A stretch of 64,000 nucleotides of DNA, taken from NCBI RefSeq assembly GCF_039519235.1, contig NZ_CP154351.1:2418001-2482000 (forward strand). The letters run 5' to 3'. Origin of the DNA: Micrococcus sp. 2A. GTDB taxonomy: Bacteria; Actinomycetota; Actinomycetes; Actinomycetales; Micrococcaceae. A model generated the notes under the pieces. The model was given only the letters and a program-made list of their open reading frames with translations. It searched no databases and was not told where the DNA came from. The stretch's first letter is position 1, and each line of letters starts with the position of its first letter. A program made the translations under genes and the position numbers. This document shows positions 41,449-49,256 of the stretch, in pieces.

Positions 41449-42872
41449 GTCAAGTCCCGAGTAGTGGTGTAACGCTCTGATCCTCCATTGGTGCTGTTAG
41501 GCGCTGAGTTCGAGGGTGGTTTCCGGTTCGGCGTTCACCTCGTTCCCGGTGTCGTCCACGGTGGTGAGGCGGCAGCGGGCCAACACCTCGAGGCCGAGGT
41601 AGCGGCGGCCCTCGGCCCACTCATCGGTCTGCTCAGCCAGCACCGCCCCGACCAGGCGCACGATCGCTGCCCGGTTCGGGAAGATGCCCACGGCGTCGGT
41701 GCGACGCCGGATCTCGCGGTTGAGCCGTTCGGCCGGGTTGTTCGACCAGATCTGGGTCCACACGTCCTTGGGGAACGTGGTGAACGCCAGGATGTCCGCC
41801 CGGGCACCATCGAGGTGTTCGGCCACCGCGGGCAGCTTTTCGCTGACGTAGTCCAGCAGCCGGTCGAACTGGGCGTCCACGCTGGCGGCGTCGGGCTGGT
41901 CATACACCGAGTGCAGCATGGCCTTCACGGCCGGCCACATGGACTTGGGGGTGATGCCCATCAGGTTCGCCGCGTAGTGGGTCCGGCACCGCTGCCAGGT
42001 CGCTCCGGGCAGGTTCGCGGCGATGGCGTCCTTGAGCCCGGTGTGGGCGTCGGAAGTGACCAGGCGGACTCCGGTCAGGCCCCGGGCCACCAGGTCGGCG
42101 AAGAACTCGTTCCACGCCGACCCCGTCTCCGAGGTGGCCACCCGCAGGCCGAGGACCTCGCGGTGGCCGTCACCATTGACCCCGGTGGCCAGCAGCACCA
42201 CGGCGTTGACCACCCGGCCGCCCTCGCGGACCTTCATGCTCAGCGCGTCGGCGGCCACGAACGTGAACGGCCCAGCCTCCCCGAGCGGGCGATGACGGAA
42301 GGACTCGACCTGCTCGTCCAGCTCGGTGGCCATCCGCGAGACCTGGGACTTCGACAGCGCGTTGATCCCGAGGGTCTTGACCAGTTTGTCCATCCGCCGG
42401 GTCGAGACCCCGGCCAGGTAGCAGTCGGCGACCACCGTGATCAGCGCGGATTCGGCCCTTTTGCGGCGCTCGAGCAGCCACTCCGGGAAGTACGTGCCCG
42501 ACCTGAGTTTGGGGATCGCCACGTCCAGGGTCCCGACCCGGGTGTCCAGGTCCCGGTGCCGGTACCCGTTGCGCTGGGTAGCTCGGCCCGGGGTGGGTTT
42601 ACCCCATTCGGCGCCGACCACCGCGTCGGCGTCAGCGGAGAGCAGGGAGTTGATCACGGTCTGCAGCAACGAACGCATCAAATCCGGGGATGCTTCGGAC
42701 AGGGCTTCGCCGAGCAGGCCGGCAGGGTCGACAATATGAGGAGCGGTCATCGTGATGACTCCGTTCGAGGATTCTGTGGAAGGTTGACTCGAAGGATCAC
42801 ACGGTGGCCGCGTCCACATCCGGAACGACGTGCCCAGTCACCGTGCGCTACACCACTCTATGGGGCACTACT
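41449..42872 (-). mobile_element. IS256-family insertion sequence
   Basis: 1424 bp inside the IS481-b transposase, flanked by a 9-bp direct repeat ccggtccag (41440-41448, 42873-42881). Imperfect terminal inverted repeats share agtggtgta and cgc. One base of uncertainty in the exact ends. Confidence 0.88.
41497..42750 (-). CDS. IS256-family transposase
   Basis: A 417-residue mutator-type transposase with no frame damage. The N-terminal region has VVGAEWGKPTPGRATQRNGYR, the DDE core includes FVAADALSMKVREGG, VRLVTSDAHTGLKDAI and the H-rich WQRCRTHYAANLM, and the C-terminal acidic residue lies in WSNNPAERLNREIRRR. ATG 42750 is the start; the upstream 23 codons are non-canonical. The element looks recent because both it and the host transposase are otherwise intact. 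Confidence 0.92.
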   Translation of the reverse strand: MTAPHIVDPAGLLGEALSEASPDLMRSLLQTVINSLLSADADAVVGAEWGKPTPGRATQRNGYRHRDLDTRVGTLDVAIPKLRSGTYFPEWLLERRKRAESALITVVADCYLAGVSTRRMDKLVKTLGINALSKSQVSRMATELDEQVESFRHRPLGEAGPFTFVAADALSMKVREGGRVVNAVVLLATGVNGDGHREVLGLRVATSETGSAWNEFFADLVARGLTGVRLVTSDAHTGLKDAIAANLPGATWQRCRTHYAANLMGITPKSMWPAVKAMLHSVYDQPDAASVDAQFDRLLDYVSEKLPAVAEHLDGARADILAFTTFPKDVWTQIWSNNPAERLNREIRRRTDAVGIFPNRAAIVRLVGAVLAEQTDEWAEGRRYLGLEVLARCRLTTVDDTGNEVNAEPETTLELSA

Positions 42873-43692
42873 CCGGTCCAGCCGGCCGTCCACGATGCCG
42901 ACCAGAACACCGCCGGCGGTGGTGAAACAGATCGTGGCCGCCCGATGGCGCCGACGCCTGGGGCCGGCACAGATCGCCGGAGAACTCAGGATGCCGGCCT
43001 CCACCGTCCATGCCGTGCTCGTGCGCTGCCGGATCAACCGCCTCGCCCGTCTGGACCGGGTCACCGGCGAGCCGATCCGCCGCTACGAGCACCCCCACCC
43101 CGGTTCGCTGATCCACGTCGACGTCACCAAGTTCGGGCGCATCCCCGACGGGGGCGGACACCGATTCGTCGGGCGCCAGCAGGGCATGAAGCACCGCGCG
43201 GCGACCTCGGACCGCGAAGGAACCCGTGATGCCCGATACCAGCCCCGGCTCGGGGTGGGCTTTCTGCACACCGTGATCGATGATCACTCCCGCTTCGCCT
43301 ATGTCGAGATGCACTCCGATGAACGCAGCCAGACGGCCATCGCGGTGTTGCGCCGCGCGGTCGCCCACTTCGCGCGCCTGGGCGTGGAGGTGGAGCGGGT
43401 GCTCTCGGACAACGGCTCGGCCTACCGCTCGCATGCCTGGCGTGATGCCTGCACCGAGCTCGGGATCAAGCCCAAGCGGACTCGGCCCTACCGGCCGCAG
43501 ACGAACGGGAAGATTGAGCGGTTCCATCGCACGCTCGCTGACGGGTGGGCCTATGCCCGGTTCTACAGCTCAGAGACGGAACGCAGGGCCGCGTTGCCTG
43601 GATGGCTGCACTTCTACAATCATCATCGCGTCCACTCCGCGATCGGCGCCGCGCCTGCCACCAGGCTCAACAACCTCCCTGGACATCACACC

Positions 43693-43698
43693 TAGGCT
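43693..43698 (+). promoter_or_regulatory. -10 element of nitronate monooxygenase, at the IS junction
   Basis: TAGGCT 6 nt before the ATG at 43705. Its first four bases lie in the CCTAGG duplication, so the native -35 has been replaced by IS481-b end sequence. Confidence 0.55.
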
Positions 43699-43704
43699 GG
43701 CGGC

Positions 43705-44856
43705 ATGGCCATGACCCCCGTCTCCCCGCATGACGTCCTCTCCCCCGCGGTGCCCGTGTTCGCCGCCCCGATGGCCGGCGGGCCCTCGACGCCCGCGCTC
43801 GTCGCCGCCGTGCTGCGCGCAGGCGGGGGCGGCGTCCTGGCCTGCGGGATGCGAGCCCCGGAGGAGGTCCGCGCGCAGGTGGACGAGCTGCGGCATCTCC
43901 TGACCGCCGGATCCCGGGGGGAGGAGCACTGGGGCGTGAACCTCTTCGTCCCGGATGCGGTCAACACCGCCGTCCCGGCGGGGGCGCGCACCGCCGCCGC
44001 GCGCGCCCGCCGGCGCGACGACGTCGCCGCCTACCGCGAGCGCCTCGCGCCGGTGGCGGAGGAGCTCGGCGCGGCCCTGCCCACGATCGAGGACGCCACC
44101 CCGGACCCGGACGCCGAGCGGGACGCGTTCGAGGCGATGCTGGCCGCGGCCGAGGAGCAGGCCTGGCCGATGGTGACCTTCACGTTCGGACTGCCCGCCG
44201 CAGAGGTCTTCGGCCGGCTCGCCGCCGCGGACATCGTGGCCGGGGTCACCGTGACGAGCACGGCCGAGGCGCGCGCGGCCGTGCGGAACGGGGCGGCGTT
44301 CCTCGTGGTGCAGGGCCCGGAGGCGGGAGGCCACCGCGGCACGCTGGACCCGGCCGCGGACCCGGGGACCACGGGAGCCGTCGCCCTTGTGGCGGAGGTG
44401 TCCGCCGCCGTCGGGCCGGGCATGCCGCTCGTGGCGGCGGGCGGCGTCGCCTCCGCGGCGCCGGTCCGCACCCTCCTCGGCACGGGCGCCACCGCCGTGG
44501 CCGCGGGCACCGCGTTCCTGCTCACGCCCGAGGCGGGCACCTCGGCGGTGCACCGCGAGGGCCTGCGGCAGGCCGCGGCGGGCGTGGCCTTCACCGGCGA
44601 CGACGGCGCGGCCGACACCGCCCTGACCCGCGCCTACACGGGGCGCTGGGCACGGTCCCTGCGGACCCCGTTCATGGCGGCGTTCCCGGACGCGCCGGCT
44701 GCGTACCCGGAGGTCAACGTGCTCACGACGGGGCTGCGCGCCGCGGCCGCCGAGCGCGGGGACCTGGGCCGCGGGCACCTGTGGGCCGGCACCGGCGCCG
44801 GCCGCGTGCGGGAGGCGGACGCCGCCGCCGTGCTGGCCTCCCTCGACCCCCGCTGA
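43705..44856 (+). CDS. Nitronate monooxygenase (2-nitropropane dioxygenase) family flavoprotein
   Basis: A 383-residue FMN-dependent TIM-barrel protein. VPVFAAPMAGGPSTPALVAAV (about 18-38) is the N-terminal FMN contact. LVVQGPEAGGHRG (about 209-221) is the class signature with the catalytic His, and VAAGGVASA plus TGATAVAAGTAFLLTPE form the phosphate-binding loops. It oxidises propionate-3-nitronate or related nitronates. An insert of Ala/Asp-rich sequence follows VNLFVPD. Its promoter -10 has been captured by the neighbouring IS481 element. Confidence 0.85.
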   Translation: MAMTPVSPHDVLSPAVPVFAAPMAGGPSTPALVAAVLRAGGGGVLACGMRAPEEVRAQVDELRHLLTAGSRGEEHWGVNLFVPDAVNTAVPAGARTAAARARRRDDVAAYRERLAPVAEELGAALPTIEDATPDPDAERDAFEAMLAAAEEQAWPMVTFTFGLPAAEVFGRLAAADIVAGVTVTSTAEARAAVRNGAAFLVVQGPEAGGHRGTLDPAADPGTTGAVALVAEVSAAVGPGMPLVAAGGVASAAPVRTLLGTGATAVAAGTAFLLTPEAGTSAVHREGLRQAAAGVAFTGDDGAADTALTRAYTGRWARSLRTPFMAAFPDAPAAYPEVNVLTTGLRAAAAERGDLGRGHLWAGTGAGRVREADAAAVLASLDPR

Positions 44857-44937
44857 GCGCCCCCGGGGCCCGCTCCGAGACCCGTCGTGCCGGGGGCGTC
44901 ATCCCCCGGTCTGACGCGCGGCGAGCGGCCACGCCCC

Positions 44938-44943
44938 TAGGCT
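44938..44943 (+). promoter_or_regulatory. -10 element, leaderless sensor kinase
   Basis: TAGGCT (CCTAGGCT) 7 nt before the GTG at 44951. Confidence 0.5.
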
Positions 44944-44950
44944 GGCCCGC

Positions 44951-46312
44951 GTGAACCCCCTGCACCGGATCGACCAGTGGATGCGCGCCCACCCGGTGCG
45001 CACCGACGTGATCACCACGGTCCTGCTGCTCCTGGTGTTCGGCGCGGGGCCGTGGGTCATGCTGGGCACGCTCGCGGGCCCGGCTCCGGTCGAGGCCGCG
45101 ATCGCCATCGTGCTCTCCGCAGGGATGGTCCTCCCGTGGGCGGCCCGCCGCACGCGGCCGGTCGCCTCGGCCGTCGTCGTCGTGGTGTTCGCCGTGCTCC
45201 ACCTGCTGTTCGGCCCGGAGTTCAGCGCGGTGCTCGTGCTCGTGCCGATGACGGTCTACAACCTCGCGGCCAACGCCCCGCGGTGGGTCTCCTTCGCGGG
45301 CCTGCTGACCGCGCTCGCGGGCGGCCTGCTCAACGGCCTGCGCGTATGGCTGTTCCCCGCGGCGTTCACCGGCGCCGAGGGCGTGCAGTCCCCGCCCACG
45401 CTCGAGGCGTTCGTCATCATGACGATCGGCTGCGGCTCCGTGGTGCTGACGGCGTGGGCGTTCGGGGACACCGTGCGCCACCGGCGGCTGGCCCTGCGCG
45501 CTCTCGAGGACCGCGCCCGCCGGCTCGAGACGCAGGCGCGCCAGGAGCGCCAGCTGGCCGCCGCGGACGAGCGCAACCACATCGCCCGGGAGATGCACGA
45601 CATCGTGGCCCACTCGCTGCAGGTGATCATCTCCCAGTCCGACGGCGCCCGGTACGCCGCGGCCGCCAGGCCCGAGATCGCCGTGCAGGCGCTCGGCACC
45701 ATCGGGCAGACGGGCCGCGCGGCGCTGGCGGACATGCGCCAGCTGCTCGGCGTGCTCCGGGAGACCGGCCAGACCGTGGCCGGGGTGCCCGGCATCGCGG
45801 AGTCCGGGACGGGCGCGGGGACCGTGGAGCCCTCCGCGCCGTCGACGCCCCGCGCCCCCGGCCCCGCCGCCTCGCCCGGCGGCCTCGGCTCCCGTCCCGT
45901 GGAGCACCGCCCGCAGCCCCGACTGGCGGACGTGCCCTCGCTCGTCGACACCATGCGCCTCTCCGGCCTCGAGATCTCGCTCTTGGAGACGGGCACCCCA
46001 CGCCGCGCGCTCCCGGCGGGCGGTGAGCTCACGGCGTACCGGATCGTGCAGGAGGCGCTCACCAACACGCTGCGGCACGGCGGCCCGCGGGCGCGCGCCT
46101 TCGTGACCCTCGCGTGGACCGCCCGCGGGCTGGACATCCAGGCCGACGACGACGGGCGGGGCGCCGGCGCCGACCCCGCCACGGCAGGCTCGGGCCAGGG
46201 GCTGCGCGGACTCGCTGAGCGCGTGACCCTGTTCGGGGGCACCGTGGAGACCGGCCCGCGCGTCGGGGCCGGCTTCCGCGTGAGCGCGCACCTGCCCTAC
46301 TCCGCGGTCTAG
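44951..46312 (+). CDS. NarL-type sensor histidine kinase
   Basis: A 453-residue membrane kinase with a GTG start. Four to five helices occupy about residues 17-165; a coil (LEDRARRLETQARQERQLAAADE) leads to the phosphoacceptor IAREMHDIVAHSLQVIISQ near residue 217. A Gly/Pro/Ser-rich insert (about 280-315) precedes the HATPase domain, ending in SGQGLRGLAERVTLFGG. Partner of the regulator at 46478. The two genes are separated by 165 nt containing a stable hairpin, unlike the overlapping pairs elsewhere in the window. Confidence 0.88.
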   Translation: MNPLHRIDQWMRAHPVRTDVITTVLLLLVFGAGPWVMLGTLAGPAPVEAAIAIVLSAGMVLPWAARRTRPVASAVVVVVFAVLHLLFGPEFSAVLVLVPMTVYNLAANAPRWVSFAGLLTALAGGLLNGLRVWLFPAAFTGAEGVQSPPTLEAFVIMTIGCGSVVLTAWAFGDTVRHRRLALRALEDRARRLETQARQERQLAAADERNHIAREMHDIVAHSLQVIISQSDGARYAAAARPEIAVQALGTIGQTGRAALADMRQLLGVLRETGQTVAGVPGIAESGTGAGTVEPSAPSTPRAPGPAASPGGLGSRPVEHRPQPRLADVPSLVDTMRLSGLEISLLETGTPRRALPAGGELTAYRIVQEALTNTLRHGGPRARAFVTLAWTARGLDIQADDDGRGAGADPATAGSGQGLRGLAERVTLFGGTVETGPRVGAGFRVSAHLPYSAV

Positions 46313-46385
46313 AGCCCGCCGCCGAGAGGCCGCCGCCGAACTCCCGCCCGCGGACACCCGCCGTCGAACACCCGCCCGCGTCTCT

Positions 46386-46442
46386 GCCGGGCGCAGTATT
46401 GCCAAGCAACCACGGGGGTCACCTGGCAGTACTGCGCCCGGC
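46386..46442. repeat. Intergenic imperfect hairpin F
   Basis: 19-nt arms (46386-46404, 46424-46442; one mismatch, a possible G-U pair in RNA) with a 19-nt loop, between a sensor kinase and its regulator on the same strand. Confidence 0.65.
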
Positions 46443-46465
46443 GGCATGGAGAGCCGTCCGTCTGA

Positions 46466-46471
46466 GAGGAT
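46466..46471 (+). promoter_or_regulatory. -10 element, leaderless response regulator
   Basis: GAGGAT 6 nt before the ATG at 46478, giving the regulator its own transcript. Confidence 0.4.
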
Positions 46472-46477
46472 CCGAGC

Positions 46478-47188
46478 ATGAGCACTGCCCCCGAGCGTAC
46501 CGACCCGTCCGACGCCCCCATCCGCGTGGCCCTCGTGGACGATCAGGCCCTGATCCGCGGAGGGCTGGCCATGCTCGTGGACTCCCAGCCGGACCTCACG
46601 GTCGTGGCCGAGGCCGGCAGCGGGCGCGAGGCCGCTGGCTCGGTCGCCGTGGCGGGCGCCGACGTCGTGCTCATGGACGTGCGCATGCCGGAGATGGACG
46701 GCATCGAGGCCACGCGCGCCCTCCTGCGCCTCCCCCACGCGCCGCGCGTCGTCGTGCTGACCACCTTCGACCTCGACGAGTACGCGCTCGAAGCGATCGA
46801 GGCCGGCGCGAGCGGCTTCCTCCTCAAGGACGCCCCGCCCGAGCAGCTGCTCTCCGCGATCCGCACCGTGCACCGCGGCGACGCCGTGATCGCACCGTCC
46901 ACCACACGCCGTCTGCTGCAGCACATGGCGCCCCGCCTGCGCACGGACCAGGCCCGCACCTCCGAGTGCGCCGCGGAGCAGACCGCCGTCGACTCGCTCA
47001 CCCCGCGCGAGCGCGAGGTGCTCGTGCTCATGGCCCAGGGCTCGTCCAACCTGGAGATCGCCGCCCAGCTCGTGCTCTCCGAGGCCACGGTGAAGACCCA
47101 CGTGGGCCGCGTGCTCGCCAAGCTCGGCGCGCGGGACCGCGTGCACGCGGTGCTCACGGCGCTCCGCGCGGGGCTCGTGCAGTACTGA
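46478..47188 (+). CDS. NarL/FixJ-family response regulator
   Basis: A 236-residue regulator. Receiver domain (about 10-130): ALVDDQ, phosphoacceptor in VVLMDVRMP (about Asp66), and [10 protein letters not shown]. LuxR HTH (about 170-232): [25 protein letters not shown] and [15 protein letters not shown]. The linker between domains has two Cys (SECAAEQ region). Cognate of the kinase just upstream, but with its own promoter after hairpin F. The downstream neighbour is a small membrane protein; no ABC gene is directly attached. Confidence 0.9.
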   Translation: MSTAPERTDPSDAPIRVALVDDQALIRGGLAMLVDSQPDLTVVAEAGSGREAAGSVAVAGADVVLMDVRMPEMDGIEATRALLRLPHAPRVVVLTTFDLDEYALEAIEAGASGFLLKDAPPEQLLSAIRTVHRGDAVIAPSTTRRLLQHMAPRLRTDQARTSECAAEQTAVDSLTPREREVLVLMAQGSSNLEIAAQLVLSEATVKTHVGRVLAKLGARDRVHAVLTALRAGLVQY

Positions 47189-47252
47189 GGCCGCCGCGTC
47201 GGACCGGCGCCGGCGCCCGGCCGAGCAGCCGCAGCGGACGGCCCTCACCGTT

Positions 47253-47266
47253 CATACCCGGGTATG
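47253..47266. promoter_or_regulatory. Perfect 14-bp palindrome, candidate TetR operator
   Basis: catacccgggtatg upstream of the small membrane gene. A related half site, cggtatgacccg, occurs at about 48297, between the TetR gene and the ABC exporter genes. Confidence 0.45.
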
Positions 47267-47379
47267 ACACCCACCCGAGGGGAAGTCATCCGGACGGCGG
47301 TCCCGCCCGCGCGCCGCGCCCCGGATGATGGAGTCACAGCGCCCCGATGGGCCTGTCTCGTACCCGGGGAGTGACCGCC

Positions 47380-47676
47380 ATGACCACGATGCACACCGAG
47401 CCCCAGCCGACGGAACCGCACGAGTCGGCACCGACCAGCGCCGCGGCGCCCATCCGTCCCGCCAGCCCCGCCGGCCGCGGGAGCACCTCCACGGTCAGGG
47501 ACGAGCGCGACGGCGACTGCCTCGTGTTCTTCGTCTGCCTCGTCACCGGCGCGCTGGCCATGCTCGGCCTCGCCCTGCTCACCGACCTCGAGGGCCTGCC
47601 GCGCCTCCTGCTCACCGGGGCCATCACCACGCTGGCCGGGGTGAGCGTCTCCGTGCTCTGCCGCACGGAGGACTGA
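47380..47676 (+). CDS. Small two-helix membrane protein
   Basis: A 98-residue protein of unknown family. The first 45 residues are polar and Pro/Ser/Thr/Ala-rich. Two adjoining helices follow (CLVFFVCLVTGALAMLGLALL and LLLTGAITTLAGVSVSVL), joined by a short loop. The start at ATG 47380 (MTTMHTEPQP) was preferred over one 33 nt upstream because of a GGGGA nine nt before it. It ends 7 nt from the convergent TetR gene and carries an upstream palindrome that could bind that repressor. Confidence 0.55.
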   Translation: MTTMHTEPQPTEPHESAPTSAAAPIRPASPAGRGSTSTVRDERDGDCLVFFVCLVTGALAMLGLALLTDLEGLPRLLLTGAITTLAGVSVSVLCRTED

Positions 47677-47683
47677 GCCGCGC

Positions 47684-48250
47684 TCAGCCCGCCGTGGGCC
47701 GCAGCCCGCGCAGGTACACGTCGAGCAGCCAGTCGTTCTGCTCGGGGAAGCGGTCCAGCACGTCCGAGGTGAGCGGCCTCGTGAGCGTGAGCAGCCCCAT
47801 GAAGTAGTGCCGGGCCGTCAGGTCCTCCCCCACGAGGCCCGCCTCGGCCGCCATCGCCACCGCCCGGTCGGCGAGGTCGAGGATCTCCTCCTCGGCCTCG
47901 TCGAAGAGGTCGTGCTGTGGGAGGTCGCGGGCCGTGACCGAGTCCAGCGCGGCCAGCATGGACGTCAGGTTCGCCTCGGCCAGCTCGCTCGCCAGCCGGC
48001 GCCACCGCTCCTCCGGGTCCCCCACGCCCGCGATGAAGCGGGTGAGGATGCGGCGGATGCGCACCACCACCTGCTCGAGGACGGCCGTGAGCAGGTCGCG
48101 CCGGGTGGGGAAGTGCCGGTACAGCGTCCCCACGCCGAGACCGGCCTCCTGCGCCACGGCGCGCAGGGACATCCCGGCGCCCTGCTCCTGGAGCAGGTGT
48201 GCGGCCGCGGCCAGCAGGTCCTGACGGTTGGCGCGGGCGTCGGCTCTCAT
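47684..48250 (-). CDS. TetR-family transcriptional regulator
   Basis: A 188-residue repressor: N-terminal HTH (LLAAAAHLLQEQGAGMSLRAVAQEAGLGVGTLYRHFPTR region, residues about 11-49) and a helical ligand domain. Divergent from the ABC exporter pair at 48373, 122 nt apart, the usual setting for a drug- or peptide-responsive efflux repressor. The intergenic gap contains the cggtatgacccg element that resembles the palindrome at 47253. Confidence 0.88.
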   Translation of the reverse strand: MRADARANRQDLLAAAAHLLQEQGAGMSLRAVAQEAGLGVGTLYRHFPTRRDLLTAVLEQVVVRIRRILTRFIAGVGDPEERWRRLASELAEANLTSMLAALDSVTARDLPQHDLFDEAEEEILDLADRAVAMAAEAGLVGEDLTARHYFMGLLTLTRPLTSDVLDRFPEQNDWLLDVYLRGLRPTAG

Positions 48251-48360
48251 GCCCCCATCCTCCCATCCTCCTCAGGTCAGGTGCCGGTCCACCCCCGGTA
48301 TGACCCGAGGCGCGCCGCAGTCCATCCCGTGCTCCGATCCCGTGCGGGCGCTGCCCGCGG

Positions 48361-48366
48361 GAGGGT
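48361..48366 (+). promoter_or_regulatory. Possible -10, leaderless ABC ATPase gene
   Basis: GAGGGT 6 nt before the ATG at 48373. Weak match, but the spacing is as in neighbouring genes. Confidence 0.3.
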
Positions 48367-48372
48367 GGGCCC

Positions 48373-49254
48373 ATGAGCACCGCAGCCGCCTCGCCCCGCG
48401 ACCACACCTCCCCCACCGCCGGCCACGCCGTCGCGTCCTCCCCGCTCGCCACCGGTGCGCCCGGACCCGCCGCCACCACGACGACGGCGCACGCCGTCTC
48501 GGCGCGCGCCCTCACCCGCTCCTACGGGAAGGGCGACGCGCAGGTGCACGCCCTGCGGGGCGTGGACGTGGACTTCGAGACCGGCCGCTTCACCGCGATC
48601 ATGGGCCCGTCCGGCTCGGGCAAGTCCACGCTCATGCACTGCCTCGCGGGCCTCGACACCCCGACCTCCGGGTCCGTGATGCTGGGCGGCACCGAGATCA
48701 CGGGCCTGGACGACACAGCGCTGACCCGCCTGCGCCGGGACCGGGTCGGCTTCGTGTTCCAGTCCTTCAACCTCGTCCCCACCCTCACCGCGGAGCAGAA
48801 CATCGTGCTGCCGCTCGAGCTGGCGTCGAAGAAGCCGGACCGCGCGTGGCTCGAGGAGATCACCGCGACGCTCGGCCTCACGGACCGCCTGAAGCACCGC
48901 CCGCACGAGCTCTCGGGCGGCCAGCAGCAGCGCGTCGCCGTCGCCCGCGCCCTGCTCACCCGCCCGGACGTGGTGTTCGGCGACGAGCCCACCGGCAACC
49001 TGGACACCGCCGCCTCCGCGGAGGTCATGGGCCTGCTGCGCCGCTCCACGCGGGAGATGGGCCAGACCATCATCATGGTCACGCATGACCCCGTGGCGGC
49101 CTCCGCCGCGGACCGCGTGGTGCTGCTCGCCGACGGCGTGCTGGCCGGCGAGCTGATCGGCCCCACGGTGGAGTCCGTCACCGAGGCCATGACGGCGCTG
49201 TCCACGGGTGCGGCGCAGGGCGCCTCGGCCTCCGTGCGGGGCGGGGTGCGCTGA
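48373..49254 (+). CDS. ABC transporter ATP-binding protein (MacB/LolD class)
   Basis: A 293-residue ATPase with an unusual 45-residue Ala/Thr/Pro-rich N-terminal extension before the domain. Walker A GPSGSGKST (about 77-85), Q-loop VFQSFNLVPTLTAEQN, signature LSGGQQQR, Walker B VVFGDEP with TGNLDT, switch His MVTHDP. Followed after 2 nt by its FtsX-like permease. The pair fits MacB-type export of peptides or antibiotics, under the adjacent TetR repressor. Confidence 0.9.
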   Translation: MSTAAASPRDHTSPTAGHAVASSPLATGAPGPAATTTTAHAVSARALTRSYGKGDAQVHALRGVDVDFETGRFTAIMGPSGSGKSTLMHCLAGLDTPTSGSVMLGGTEITGLDDTALTRLRRDRVGFVFQSFNLVPTLTAEQNIVLPLELASKKPDRAWLEEITATLGLTDRLKHRPHELSGGQQQRVAVARALLTRPDVVFGDEPTGNLDTAASAEVMGLLRRSTREMGQTIIMVTHDPVAASAADRVVLLADGVLAGELIGPTVESVTEAMTALSTGAAQGASASVRGGVR

Positions 49255-49256
49255 GC

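Larger units (their letters stand above)
41164..43690 (+). mobile_element. IS481-family element b, interrupted
   Basis: 22-nt inverted repeats (41164-41185, 43669-43690; one mismatch) beginning TGTGATGTCCAGGGA. Flanked by CCTAGG (41158-41163, shared with element a, and 43691-43696). Removing the IS256-family insert and one target copy leaves about 1094 bp. Confidence 0.9.
41267..43695 (+). pseudogene. IS481-family transposase (element b), split by IS256-family insertion
   Basis: The 5' part (41267-41448) encodes ANAALTPRARLRLAKLIVEE and an HTH to GMADRS. The 3' part (42882-43695) continues SRPSTMPTRTPPAVVKQIVA and has the core DDE motifs HVDVTKFGRIPD, RVLSDNGSAYRS and NGKIERFHRTLADGWAY. Joined across one copy of the target duplication the frame is perfect (331 codons), so the only damage is the insertion. 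The TAG stop codon is made by the CCTAGG target duplication just outside the element. Confidence 0.88.
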
